Shown here piece by piece: positions 1 to 9,884 of a DNA stretch of 64,000 nucleotides. A model generated the notes under the pieces. It made no database searches and was not told the DNA's origin. It worked only from the letters and a program-made list of their open reading frames with translations. Each line of letters starts with the position of its first letter. Positions within the stretch are counted from its first letter, which is position 1. This DNA is from Patiria miniata (taxonomy: Eukaryota; Echinodermata; Asteroidea; Valvatida; Asterinidae), in NCBI RefSeq assembly GCF_015706575.1, contig NW_024037058.1, forward strand, positions 4,767,754 to 4,831,753. The letters run 5' to 3'. The position numbers and the translations under genes were made by a program.

Positions 1-1172
1 TGTGTATAGAAAACATGCAAGAGTCTTCAAATTGTGTACTTCTGTGGGAAAATCACTCAGGTTTTTCTTTTTACCTTCAAGTTCCCAAAAAGCCTAGAGG
101 AAAATTTAATTTGTTCAATAAAACTCTCAGAGTTGTTTACAATTTATTGATTCTGAAATTTCTGAAAAGGGTTTATTTTTAGTTTGAATGACCTGATTGG
201 ATGATACATAATCTGTCTACATGTAACTTTGTTGTATCGTGCCTTGGAAAGTGTAATTTCATTGGTCTAGAACAGCCAAGTGTCCGTTTTCCAGGAATCT
301 TCCAACATACTCCACTGCCACATGAGCTGTACTAGTGCCCTATGAGCGGTATTAGTGCCCTTATGAGTGGTATTAGTGCCCTATGAGCGGTATTAGTGCC
401 CTATGAGTGGTATTAGTGCCCTATGAGCGGTATTAGTGCCCTATGAGTGGTATTAGTGCCCTATGAGCGGTATTAGTGCCCTATGAGTGGTATTAGTGCC
501 CTATGAGCGGTATTAGTACCCTTATGAGTGGTATTAGTGCCCTATGAGCGGTATTAGTGCCCTATGAGTGGTATTAGTGCCCTATGAGCGGTATTAGTGC
601 CCTATGAGCGGTATTAGTGCCCTATGAGCGGTATTAGTGCCCTATGAGCGGTATAGTGCCCTATGAGCTGTAATGATGCCGTATGAGCGGTACACCGCGT
701 TGCATATTGCTCGCACATGAAGGGGCCATGTTTAGAACCTGCGTGCCTTGCAACAGAGAACTTGAACCTCTCAATGTCATATCTGGCAGTGGCAGGAAAG
801 CTCACAGTAATTAATAGGTTTAACACTGCAATGATGTAATTTATTTCTCGAATAGCGAGTTAAACTCCTTCAGTATTTTTGCTGATTGGCGCTTTTTTCG
901 GCCCTCAGGATGCTGCACCCTTGGCTTCGCCTCGGGTAGTACGCATGACATATCCCACATCACGGCTGTCAACAACTGACCTGTGATCGCCGTTTGCGAG
1001 TTAGCCATGCCCCTTAGACAACCCTATGGAATCGTGTACATTAAGTTTTATTTGTCTCAGATTTTGGGCATCCTGCGTCCATTTGTACTATCATGTAGGT
1101 TAACTCTCTTTGTCGCCATTGAATGGGTAGTTGTGTACATTGTCCATTACGCATCCTTTCTATTTACCCCAG
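1..1172 (+). other. Intron of RSKR-like kinase gene (upstream part)
   Basis: This is sequence before the first visible kinase exon. No DFG-loop or other kinase exon could be found here, so the preceding exons lie outside the window. It contains the 20-bp minisatellite annotated separately. The stretch 661-1150 shows nothing recognisable. The end (1150-1172) is a pyrimidine-rich acceptor ending in CCCCAG. Confidence 0.6.
322..660. repeat. 20-bp minisatellite with alternating (40-bp) unit structure
   Basis: About 17 tandem copies of a 20-bp unit, roughly CCCTATGAGCGGTATTAGTG. Units alternate between GAGCGG and GAGTGG variants over most of the array, giving a 40-bp higher-order period. Units with an extra T (CCCTTATGAG) recur near 357 and 519, eight units apart. 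The edges decay into related units (GAGCTG) at both ends. Confidence 0.95.
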
Positions 1173-1372
1173 CCCCAGAGATTCTCCACGAGGACCCATA
1201 CTACCACGCCATTGACTGGTGGTCCCTAGGCATCATCATGTTCACTCTACTGACAGGCAGCTATCCAGTCAAGGGAGCACCTAACCATCACCTGATGTGC
1301 AGTAAGGTCTTTCACATGGAGTACTCACTGCCTACCTCATGCAGCCCTGAGGCTAACGAATTGGTTACGCAG
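1173..1372 (+). CDS. RSKR/SgK494-like kinase, internal exon (APE to helix G/H)
   Basis: Exon of a serine/threonine-type protein kinase of the AGC-related RSKR (SgK494, ribosomal protein S6 kinase-related) type. The exon begins with CC, which completes an Ala codon with the previous exon, giving the subdomain VIII motif A-P-E. This is followed by subdomain IX (DWWSLG at about codons 15-20) and a helix G region with a LLTGSYPV motif. The acceptor is the AG at 1171-1172 after a pyrimidine tract. The donor is CAG/GTGATT, phase 0. The catalytic loop and DFG motif would be in upstream exons outside the window. The assignment rests on remembered similarity to the RSKR C-lobe, chiefly DWWSLG followed by the Leu-Leu-Cys-Lys start of the next exon. 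RPS6KL1 is a possible alternative. An upstream in-frame extension (983-1172) is intron read-through, not coding. Confidence 0.8.
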
Positions 1373-2636
1373 GTGATTTAACCGTCCATTAGGGCCAACA
1401 CAGGAACATGGTTACCAAAAGCAGTTACAAAAACGGTGTATCATGGGGTAATAAAACGGGTGGGAGCAGACATCCGGAAACTTCTTACATTGCCTTGTCT
1501 AGTTCCCAGACCCATTTACTCAAAACTTGGTGTTTCTTGAGTCTGGAGTAGTGAATGGTACCTCATCGCAACCGATAAAAACTGGTGTGCAAATGAAAGA
1601 CGTTTTCATCAGCTGACACAAACCCGCCCACACAAAACAGTTTTAGTTTAAAAAGTAGTTTATAGTTAACTAGTTCAAAGTAGTTTATAGTTTTCAAATA
1701 ATGAGGTTTTAAAGACGCTACTTGACACTACTTTACACTACTTAAAAAGTTTTTATAAAACAAGGGTTTATAACTTTTGGGATATTGCTGGTCCGTATAC
1801 TTTTCAAATGTCTGCCACAAGGCACCAACACAAAATGCTTTAACACAGCATGCAAGATGAAGCATTTCTCCAGAATGTCGAGGACAGCTAGAGAACAGTG
1901 GTCTCAGAAAATTGTGCACAGAATCCGAATCATTATGCAGACCAGACATTTGTCAAAACATTGACACACTTTTCGGCCAAAGGCCAGTACAGTATTTTAA
2001 GATGGAAATTGGCATTGACAAGGTGGTCTTAGATTTTGATCTGTAATTTTTTTTTGCTAATTGGTTTCCGCATGTTTTGTTCCGCTAGCTGTATCGTGTT
2101 TGGCAGTTCCCAAGGGGAATATAATGCATGATGGTATTTCATTATTGTTTGTATTGCTCTAGACAGATGGTTTCTGACATGTAAACGATAATATACCATG
2201 GATGACCGGTTCTAATAATGATTTGTTAGTTGATATTGTTAGTTGCACAATGTTAGCGGTTATTGTCTATTCTCCGCTCTCCGCTCTACTACACATTGTA
2301 CACTCAAGACTGCAGTAATAAGTAGGTGTATCCAATGTTAATTGATATAATACTTGGATATAATGTGAACAGATGTATAGCTGATTATTAAAGCATACAG
2401 TTACTACACAAACTTGGGTTTCACCTTCAATTTGTCATATTTCATTTATCAATTTGTAAATTTGCCAGCAAGGCAAACCACTGTTTAATAGGTATTCTTT
2501 ACATGGGGCTTAACGTTCCTTGATAGTATCAGTATAAGAAATGTGCCATTGGTTTACTACACGGCGGTGGATTTTGTAGGATGCAGGGAGGCTCCTAGCA
2601 ACGACACTTAGGGAGTTACGGTTAATCAATTACTCA

Positions 2637-3000
2637 ATTCGGGCGATTCACAATGCAGTGCACCACCAAGAGTTTGCCACGGAGAGTTCATTTTTCCCAG
2701 TGCATTGTGGGAGATGGTCGACAAATTTGCAGCGCGGGACATTTGAAATTGTTAGTTTTTCCGGCCAGAAAGTTTGTAAGCATATGAATCGAGTATCTGT
2801 TTGCCCTTTTCTTTTCCTTTTATCAATATGGAGTTTTTTTTGTTAGGCGGCAGAATGCTTTGCCCCAATCTATAACAAATTAGCTCAAGTTTTCTACTGA
2901 CACTCGTTCAAATGGGCCATGTTGTGTCGACCGTAAACTTGAAAAACGAACTCTCCGTGGCAAACTCTTGGTGTTGCACTGCATTGTGAATCGCCCGAAG
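2637..3000. mobile_element. Foldback MITE with ~51-bp terminal inverted repeats
   Basis: Left arm 2638-2689 begins TTCGGGCGATTCACAATGCA. The right arm (about 2948-2999) is its near-perfect reverse complement, ending GAATCGCCCGAA. The hexamer TACTCA flanks both sides (2631-2636 and 3001-3006), which may be a target-site duplication. The internal 250 bp has no transposase ORF. The superfamily is unresolved. Confidence 0.85.
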
Positions 3001-3325
3001 TACTCAGTCAGTAGTCTGTAGGTCAATCAGTTGGTCAGTCAGTCACTCAGTCATTAAGTCAGTCGGGGAGGAAGTCAGGAAGTCGATCAGTCATGTCAGT
3101 CATTTAGTTTAATAGTCAATCAGTCTGCCATTCAGTATTTTACTGTCACTTAGTCAGTCAATTTGTCTGTTGGTCAGTTTTTCACTCGGGGAGTCGGTCA
3201 GTCAGTTGATTGACAAGTCATCCAATCGGTCAGACAGACAGACAGCCAGACAGACAGACAGGCAGTCACTCGGTCCCTGAATCAATCAGTGACACAGCTA
3301 TTCATTCACTCAGTCATTCAGTCAT
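3001..3325. repeat. Degenerate CAGT tetranucleotide repeat
   Basis: Imperfect (TCAG/CAGT)n microsatellite with interruptions. It includes a purer (CAGA)n stretch near 3232-3262. It starts directly at the right end of the foldback MITE. Confidence 0.85.
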
Positions 3326-3634
3326 AAACCAAAGAAGTAAATATGATAATAATCACCCTACCCACTAGTTCAGTGTTTGTTCATTATTTCATCTTAAGTG
3401 ATGATCTTGGTTTAATGATCTCATGTTTAAATTGTGTTACCAGGTTTGCATTTTAACAATTCTCATTACAAAACTTTCAACAATTTTTCCTAATTATACC
3501 CTCTAAATTTTCAGACTTTTGTCTGAAATCTGAATCTGGGAGAAAGACATTAGTATAGAAAGATGTGTGTCATTCAGACGTTTCGTCAGTTTTGAGACTT
3601 TTATTTTAATTGACAATCTTATCTCTGTAATCTA

Positions 3635-4157
3635 TAAAGGGAAGATACAACATTTGCAAACATAAAAAAAACAAAATGATCAAATTATCACGAAATTCTA
3701 TACTGAAATTTTAGTGAATGACAGTTTAAAGCATCCTGTAAAATCGTGGCTTCTGGTGAACTGACATTTTTAAGTAAAGTGGTATTTTTGTATCAATTTC
3801 CAACGCTGATCGGCCGACCAGCGTTGGAAAAAAATGGCTTTTTTCAAAAACTGTTCCTTATTTAGTTTTTCTGCATTTTCTTTGCAATTGATTACACACC
3901 CATGAAGGGGTACAAGCCAGCTAGACTGATTTTCTAACCGTACAATTCCCCAATGTCTATAAATTGCTCCAGCATCTTAAGTGGGTTCAGGGAACCAGAC
4001 TACAAGAACATGATTGGTTTTCGTGGTTTTTCCAGCATCTACGAACCCAAAACGTGAAACAAGTCAGTGTAACAATATATGCTATAACATACTAATCCTC
4101 CAAATCCATTTATTTTTGAAAATTACAACAAAAGCAAATGTTGTACATTCCCTTTAA
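3635..4157 (+). mobile_element. Family A TTAA-type MITE, copy A1
   Basis: Non-autonomous element of 523 bp. The left end is TAAAGGGAAGATACAACATT (first TT of TTAA lost or mutated). The right end is GTACATTCCCTTTAA, an inverted match of the left. A central near-palindrome at 3799-3829 reads TTCCAACGCTGATCGG on its left half. It lies 58 bp upstream of the 4216 exon, and its 3' end precedes that exon's acceptor tract. Confidence 0.9.
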
Positions 4158-4215
4158 GCATGTGATTGCTTCACTCTGTCGGATTTGTATCTAAGTATCT
4201 TTTTCTCCCTTGCAG

Positions 4216-4422
4216 CTTTTGTGCAAGGATGCGCTGGACCGTCTCCAGTCCCTCAAAGCCCTCAAGCAGCTGAGCTTCATGAAGTCGCTCAGCTTTGAGC
4301 AGCTCCAGAAGCGCCGGTTGCAGCCCAAGAACTTCCTCAAGCGCAAGCTGCCGGCCACGCTGGCCCGGCGGACCAAGAACGGCAAGAAATTCATCTACGA
4401 CAAACAGTCCACAGAGCTCAAT
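4216..4422 (+). CDS. RSKR/SgK494-like kinase, penultimate coding exon (kinase tail)
   Basis: This exon continues phase 0 from 1372. It encodes the end of the kinase domain, with an LLCKDALDRLQSL segment that matches the final kinase helix (LLC-K-N/D-x-L-x-RL) seen in RSKR proteins. A basic C-terminal tail follows, containing F-x-K-S-L-S-F, LQPKNFL and a Lys/Arg-rich stretch. The acceptor is CCTTGCAG (AG 4214-4215) after a T/C tract. The donor is AAT/GTGAGA at 4423, phase 0. It reads without a stop for 69 codons. Local GC content is far above the flanking intron, typical of a real exon. The Leu-Gln-Pro-Lys-Asn-Phe segment resembles the post-kinase hydrophobic-motif region of AGC kinases, but no canonical phosphorylatable FxxF(S/T)Y motif is visible. 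Confidence 0.82.
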
Positions 4423-5731
4423 GTGAGAATGAAAAAAAAGCGATCTCTTTTGATGTATACTTGAGTTGGTTTAGTATCCATGTTGGGGAGCCTGTAATTG
4501 TCTAATGCTGTTGAGTCCTGCTTAAAAAGTTTTATATATTGACTCGGCAGAGTTGTAATGACTCGAGTCAATGACTCGACTCGAGTCCGACTCGAGTCAC
4601 AATTTTTGGTGACTCGACTCGACTCAAGTCCCTAAGGGTAAATTACTCGAATCGACTCGAGTCACTGCGAGCAAATGACTCCACTCGACTCAAGTCCCTC
4701 ATCAGAAGACTCGACTCGACTCAAGTGAAGGCTAATAAGACTCGAGTCCCAAAAATAAAAGCACAACTTGGCGAAAAGTATTTGCAATGACTTACGGTGC
4801 AAAATTTATGCTCACTTTACTTTGCGTATAGTAGTCATGTACAAATATACAACGTGTCACAATCTCCCACCTCATGGTTCTAGAGCGCACAAAATACTAT
4901 CCAGGAACCAGATTTTTAAACACATTTTCTGATTCGTTGTTTCATCATTGGTTTTGGGCGATTTCTTATAAAGCTCTTGGATTCGAACGCTGGCTAAACA
5001 TATGGCCGCCTTTTACAAATTTGGGTATATATAGTGTTCAAATAATCGTGACTCGAATTGACTCGAGCTAAATATTTGACTCGACTCGACTCGACCTTTT
5101 GACCAAATGACTCGACTCGACTCGACTCGACTCGAGTCGCTTCTTTAAAATGACTCGACTCAACTCGAGTCACTTTTTTTAAAATGACTTGACTCAACTC
5201 GAGTCACAAAAATGAGTGACTCGTTACAACTCTGTGACTCAGATACTACTGCAGTTAGTGTCCTGTAAGAATATCTGATTTGCAACTACATGTACTTGCA
5301 CAATACAAACAAGGAGTCTGTATTGTATAGAGTCCAAATTTTTACACTACACCCGCAAGGACATGGGAATTTATCTTCAAGTAAACTTAAATCCTCGATC
5401 CTGATTTGTCGATCCATGGCAACAACGGTGTGGTATTATCCCATATACCGCGGTTCATACTGCACTCTACGTATTGCATTATTTTAAGATGCACGTGCCA
5501 TTCCTGCTGCAGGAACATGTAATAGGATAACCGCTGAAAAGTGCGTGTGTTTAGTCTTTTCTGTGTGTCAAGTTTGCTTTGAGATCACTTTGAGATAAAT
5601 TCATTAGCCCATTCATGCTTATGAAACACGAAAAAATGTAGCGCCCCTGTTTTCCATATGCCACGAGGCCGAAGGCACGTTTCTAAAAAAAAAATGTCGC
5701 TGAAGACTGTTCCCCATCTTCTCTCTCACAG
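4423..5731 (+). other. Kinase gene last intron
   Basis: A 1.3-kb phase-0 intron. It contains the hAT-like element at 4548-5234. Outside that element (5243-5700) nothing is recognisable. It ends in the acceptor TCTCTCACAG (AG 5730-5731). Confidence 0.65.
4548..5234. mobile_element. hAT-type MITE with CTCGA-rich subterminal arrays
   Basis: The ends are CAGAGTTGTAATGACTCG on the left and the inverted CGTTACAACTCTG on the right. The 8-bp flanks are TGACTCGG (4540-4547) and TGACTCAG (5235-5242), matching at 7 of 8 positions, as expected for a hAT target duplication. Both subterminal regions (about 4560-4745 and 5049-5215) are dense arrays of ACTCGACTCGAGT units around a unique 300-bp core. No transposase is encoded. 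Confidence 0.85.
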
Positions 5732-5770
5732 ATTGAGAACTTCGACTGGCTGCGCGTGACAGCGTTATAG
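5732..5770 (+). CDS. RSKR/SgK494-like kinase, terminal coding exon
   Basis: A thirteen-codon last coding exon, ATT to TAG (stop 5768-5770). It continues phase 0 from 4422 and ends the protein with I-E-N-F-D-W-L-R-V-T-A-L. RSKR proteins end with a comparable acidic/aromatic F-D-x-F-D segment, which supports the placement. The acceptor CTCTCTCACAG is strong. Because the exon is so short, the call rests on phase, acceptor quality and this tail similarity. No AATAAA poly(A) signal was found in the following few hundred bases. Confidence 0.65.
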   Translation: MENFDWLRVTAL

Positions 5771-6156
5771 CAGTCTACACCTCTGCCAGTCCTGCCTGAA
5801 TTATTGTCTGCCAGTACGCAACTCATTACTAAATGTTGGTTAAAGAAGGTAGGATCTGGATCTCAATGCACTTGTAATCCTGTTGTCTTTGAGAGCCATG
5901 GGTTTCTTTGGAGAAACCAATGCAATTGTAAAAAAAACTGAAATAATCAATGGTTTGCAAAGAGTGTACAAAATTAGTTAGATTTATATTTAAAAAAAGT
6001 GTGTATAGTTTGTCATTAACAAATCTTATGGCGGTGATCTTCCCAGGGCCCAATTTTCATATAGCTGCTGAGTGGAAAAAAATCGCTTAGCATATATCAG
6101 CTGGGTATCGGGTACAAGCAGTGTGCATGAATGTACATGTATGAACATGTGACATT
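5771..6156. other. 3' UTR/intergenic after the kinase gene
   Basis: AT-rich sequence following the kinase stop. No canonical poly(A) signal, ORF or repeat was recognised here. Confidence 0.4.
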
Positions 6157-6352
6157 TTCACCCTAACAGAACTCAACCCATCAAACCCCAACATATTTTG
6201 TTGGAATCTGTCAGGATGGGTACAGTACCCCTAAACTGGCAATCTTTTACATTGCACACCTCCAGATACAAAGTCAGAAATATGTGTGTGCAGTTTCCCA
6301 TATGGTGTTGGAATATGGTTCCCAGTAAATCCTGCTGGGGAGTTGGGGTTAA
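6157..6352. mobile_element. Family E TTAA-CCCT MITE, copy E1
   Basis: The left end is CACCCTAACAGAACTCAACC and the right end is AGTTGGGGTTAA, an imperfect inverted match. A second copy exists at 42678-42886. The ends resemble family D (CCCTAACCC). E1 stops four bases before the TTAA of copy B1. Confidence 0.7.
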
Positions 6353-6356
6353 TGTG

Positions 6357-6868
6357 TTAAAGGTAGGGTACATCATATGTCATTTGTGCATTGTTATTTT
6401 TTTTTTTGGTTTGAAGCAACAAAAGTGCTCAAAATCTAAAGACGATTGCTTAACAACTTTAACCTGATGAAGTTTTAGCTCAACAATGCAAAAGTTGTCA
6501 GCATCCGAAATCAGCATCCGAAACACGTTCTCATTCAGCTGATTGAAGCTGCACAATATCAAACACTGAACTAACAAATAATAGCAACCACGCACACGTG
6601 TGCATCGTGTCAATGCTTGCGCCACCCATTCATGGATTTGCAAAGTTACAAACCAACTACGAACGGAAATTTCCAAAAATGCGTCAGGTGACGCATCTTT
6701 GGAAATGGCCTTCTAGTTTCATTGTTTTCTTCAAAATGAAAGCATGCCAGAAAGAATAATTTCACAGGGAGTTCATTGACGTTACCCTCTTCAAACCAAG
6801 TAAGCTATTTAACAATAATTTCGCCAGTTACTTTCTGGGTAGCTTCAGGTGATCTACTCTACCTTTAA
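6357..6868 (+). mobile_element. Family B TTAA-type MITE, copy B1
   Basis: A 512-bp element. The left end TTAAAGGTAGGGTACATCAT and right end CTACTCTACCTTTAA form imperfect inverted repeats bounded by TTAA. The interior includes the family hallmark CCTGATGAAGTTT(C/T)AGCTCA and the late segment AATAATTTCACAGGGAGTT (here around 6755). Related copies are at 26656-27174 and 32926-33366. Confidence 0.85.
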
Positions 6869-6873
6869 GCCTT

Positions 6874-6984
6874 GTTCATACCCAACTCGAATTTCAGAGC
6901 AAAGCCAATTCATTAGGTAAAACGTCAATTGTTGAGGTCATGAAAATTGCTTTGCTTTTGCTTTCAAGTGGAGTATGAAATGGC
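6874..6984. repeat. Short inverted-repeat element
   Basis: TTGTTCATACCCAACTCGAA at the left and the inverted TTTCAAGTGGAGTATGAAAT at the right, about 110 bp overall, with GCAAAGC/GCTTTGC inside. It is probably a small MITE. It is degraded and only moderately supported. Confidence 0.45.
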
Positions 6985-7493
6985 GTTGAATCGGTAACCT
7001 GTTTTTGCTCTGCAGATATTTTATGTGCTTAGTACATTTGTGTGCTACCTACATATGTAAGCAGCCTCATGAAAGTGGCCCTAGATGTGTATATATATTT
7101 AAACCATGACAAAAATCATTCTTGCTCCCTTGACAAGGCTGGATCTATGCTGAAATAGAATAGAAACAGAATTGTTTTTTAGATTTAATGAGCGACCGTC
7201 CACCACTGCCTTTCTACACTGCCTTGAGCGGACATATCGCTGTCTTATAACTATGAGTGTTTTAAAAATTTGTAGTTAATTGAGAAGAGGTCATATTAGA
7301 AGAAAAAAATGGATAAAAGTAGACTGCTTGTGAGAGCGTGTGTTACCTACAATTTTTTTTTTTTAATAGAGCAAATGAAAAAACAAGTTTGTTGAGTTTC
7401 GCAGGGTATTAGTTTGAGCAAAATTTAAAAAAAACAATATGTGAATTGGCATGTACTTGGCCTTGTGAGGGCGCTGCCACAGTACATGTATAG

Positions 7494-7625
7494 ACCTTAT
7501 TTGTAGCAGCCATCTTAGAGGGCAATGCCTTTGTTTGCTGGGATATGCATGAGTGAACCTGTGTGCATTCATTGTTACTAAATTGAAATAACAAAATGTA
7601 CCAAGATGGCTGCTACGCATAAGAT
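7494..7625. mobile_element. Short MITE with GTAGCAGCCATCTT ends
   Basis: CTTATTTGTAGCAGCCATCT (7496 onward) and the inverted AGATGGCTGCTACGCATAAG (to 7623) enclose about 130 bp. The arms match at nearly all positions. No ORF is present. Confidence 0.6.
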
Positions 7626-7916
7626 CAATTAATATGCAGTTACACAGCATGTTGATAAGTAAGCAGCTGACCCAGCTGGTGAATTTTTAATTTTTTTTAT
7701 AGAATTCATTGTATCACCTCTTTTGTTACCTGGAATGCATCTTGTGTCATGTAAATAAGAACCAACAGAAATAAGAACCAACAGTAATAAGCAGTGCTTG
7801 CAACATGTGGTGCGTGTTCAGATGAAAATCTAGTTGCGTGCGCTTTACTCCATTGCATGTATGGTAGGAGTGGAACTTATCCTCGGATGTGCGTTTCTAG
7901 ATTATTGTGTTAACAG

Positions 7917-8576
7917 CAGGGTTCCCACAGTCATGGAAAAGTCATGGAATTTACAATGGAATTTACAATTACAATTACATGGAATTTACAATGAGTCTTG
8001 GAAAGTTGCTATTCCAAGGAAAATCCGGTGTAACCCATGCGTTATGATGTGTAATACTAATATTTGGCTATGGCAGTCTTGCTGTTTGCATTCCAGGTGA
8101 CTACAAAAAAAATTTATGTGTATGTCCTCTTTATGCATTATGGGCAATTCCACGGTTACTCATGTTACATTTTTCGTAACGTGAGTAACCGATTTTGTGC
8201 GTCTTGTTTATCGTACATAACACATTTTTCTGGATGCCATCTTTGGTGCTTAGGTAGATCTAGGTCTACTCTACCTACCATGGGGATAACAGTTATTAAA
8301 CCTTTTCAGTAAGGTAATTACAGCCCAAGGAAACTCAAAAGTACATCAAAAATGTAACGTGAGTAACCGTGGAATTGCCCATATATGATTTTGTGGTACT
8401 CAGTGGTGTTGTGCCAAACTGGAAGGCTGAAAGGGAGTGGCTTCCCTTGCCTCTTGAGCAATTGGCTCCAGAGATGCCAAAGCAGCACAGAAATTGGTCG
8501 TAGAAAGCTCTTATTTCATCCTGGAAGGCACAGAAAAGTCAAGGAAGTTCATGTCCAGTTTTCTGTGGGAACCCTG
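7917..8576. mobile_element. hAT-like MITE with CAGGGTTCCCACAG ends
   Basis: A perfect 14-bp terminal inverted repeat: CAGGGTTCCCACAG at 7917-7930 and CTGTGGGAACCCTG at 8563-8576. The interior starts with repeated TCATGGAA and AATTTACAAT motifs. The CAGGG ends are typical of hAT elements, but the 8-bp flanks do not match clearly. A second transposon is nested at 8141-8381. Confidence 0.75.
8141..8381. mobile_element. Tc1/mariner-type MITE nested in the hAT-like element
   Basis: Long terminal inverted repeats, about 33 bp, begin TGGGCAATTCCACGGTTACT. They are flanked by TA on each side (8139-8140 and 8382-8383), the Tc1/mariner target duplication. The insertion splits the hAT-like MITE and is therefore younger. 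There is no transposase ORF. Confidence 0.85.
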
Positions 8577-8867
8577 TAATAACCTCAAGATGGGCACCAA
8601 TAATTGAAAGAATCTAGAGAAATCAGATAAATTCACATTTAGGCAGAACATTGACACTGACAGTGACAATCTCATTTTGTTCTATTTTGTCCCAAAAGAT
8701 ATCGGATACAACAGGGTTATGAGTAAGTTTCTGAATGCACAATCAATTCAGTGGGTATGCAATTTTATGTTTAAGACGATTGTAATGCAAGATGCTTTGA
8801 AGCATTTGTACTGATTTATGTTATGATGTCCCCCCTCCCCCTAATGCTGGGAGACAGTGCCCTTAAA

Positions 8868-9143
8868 TTAGGCCATTTGACACTATCCTCTCGCACTACC
8901 ATTTTGAAATTGGACATGGTTCACTTTCACACCATTGTACACGGGTCGGTTGAAAATTTGTGGTTTTCTACCAGGAAGATCACCTCTGAACCCTTGTCCA
9001 GACCAGGGCTGAATGTTACCCATGTAAAGCGTCCGACTTGTGTAGAAGCTGTGTTGGCTCTTGCAGTGTAAAAGGGGTTCCCAAAATATCAGAGTTTGAC
9101 CCAGGTATAACATGGGCTTTTTTGATAGTGTGAACAGGCCTAA
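8868..9143. mobile_element. MITE with GGCC ends and TTA/TAA flanks
   Basis: The left end is TTAGGCCATTTGACACTATC and the right end is GATAGTGTGAACAGGCCTAA. They form inverted repeats of about 20 bp with three mismatches. The interior has no convincing ORF. GGCC ends beside TTA/TAA are compatible with a PIF/Harbinger-type element. Confidence 0.65.
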
Positions 9144-9658
9144 AGCTGACCAATTACCAAATGCCAGACTTCTCATTGCCTGTACTGCCATATCCAGCTT
9201 TGTGTTGTAACATTTATACCACACCACATCTGTGCCTCACATTGTACAAAGCTAGAAGCAGGGAACACCAATTGACTTTTGTAACATAGACAGCTTTTAA
9301 ATTTCAAACGTGCAGAGTTATCCTGGTAATGCAAATTTATCATTCCGCAAACATGCACTTCAAACAAGGACTATGCATTTCAGATATGGAATACTAAACA
9401 ATGACATGAAAACATACATTACATAAATTCACATTTTCGATAACATTTGCTCTCTGTCAATTGAACAAAGATAATGGACTCAAAGGTTCCATTGAAGTAA
9501 TCATGGGTTTCCAAACAAATCGTGCAGAACTTATCAGTCCTGTTATTTCATACAAATATGGACTGCTGTGAGAAATTCACTGTACTCATTGAATTGAAAA
9601 GACCCACTGCCTATCCACACAAAAAACAACATTAGTTCATATTCAAAGGATTATTTGG
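9144..9658. other. Intergenic, nothing recognised
   Basis: AT-rich DNA. I see no gene, repeat unit or inverted repeat here. Confidence 0.4.
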
Positions 9659-9884
9659 TTAAAACCCTAACCCTGCTGAATCCAACAGGATCCAACTATG
9701 TCAGATACCCGATGGAGCCTGTTGGATTGAGCAGTAAACCCCTTGTGTACATTCCTGATGCAAAATATTGGATTCAGCAGACAACTGAAAATAAGGCACA
9801 GTGGATTGAGCAGGAAACTCCAGTTGGACTCTGTTGGATTTAGCAGGGTAGTCCTGAGGACGTACCAGGGGGTTAGGGTTTTAA
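9659..9884. mobile_element. Family D TTAA-type MITE, copy D1
   Basis: A perfect 15-bp inverted repeat: TTAAAACCCTAACCC at 9659-9673 and its complement at 9870-9884. The interior contains several copies of GTTGGATT(G/C/T)AGCAG in both orientations. Other copies are at 37528-37890 and 48154-48374. The terminal CCCTAACCC mimics the animal telomere repeat. Confidence 0.9.

Larger units (their letters stand above)
1373..4215 (+). other. Kinase gene intron
   Basis: A 2.8-kb phase-0 intron. It holds a foldback element (2637-3000), a degenerate CAGT repeat (3001-3325) and a family A transposon (3635-4157), each annotated separately. 1640-1760 has a few short AAAAGTAGTTTATAG-like repeats. 1760-2630 and 3326-3634 show nothing else recognisable. 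Confidence 0.7.

Noticed and set aside
614..826. Open frame on the minus strand over the minisatellite
   Set aside because: It is created by tandem repeat sequence and has no domain or splice context.
983..1172. Apparent N-terminal extension of the kinase exon ORF
   Set aside because: It lies upstream of a strong splice acceptor and has no kinase similarity. It is intronic read-through.
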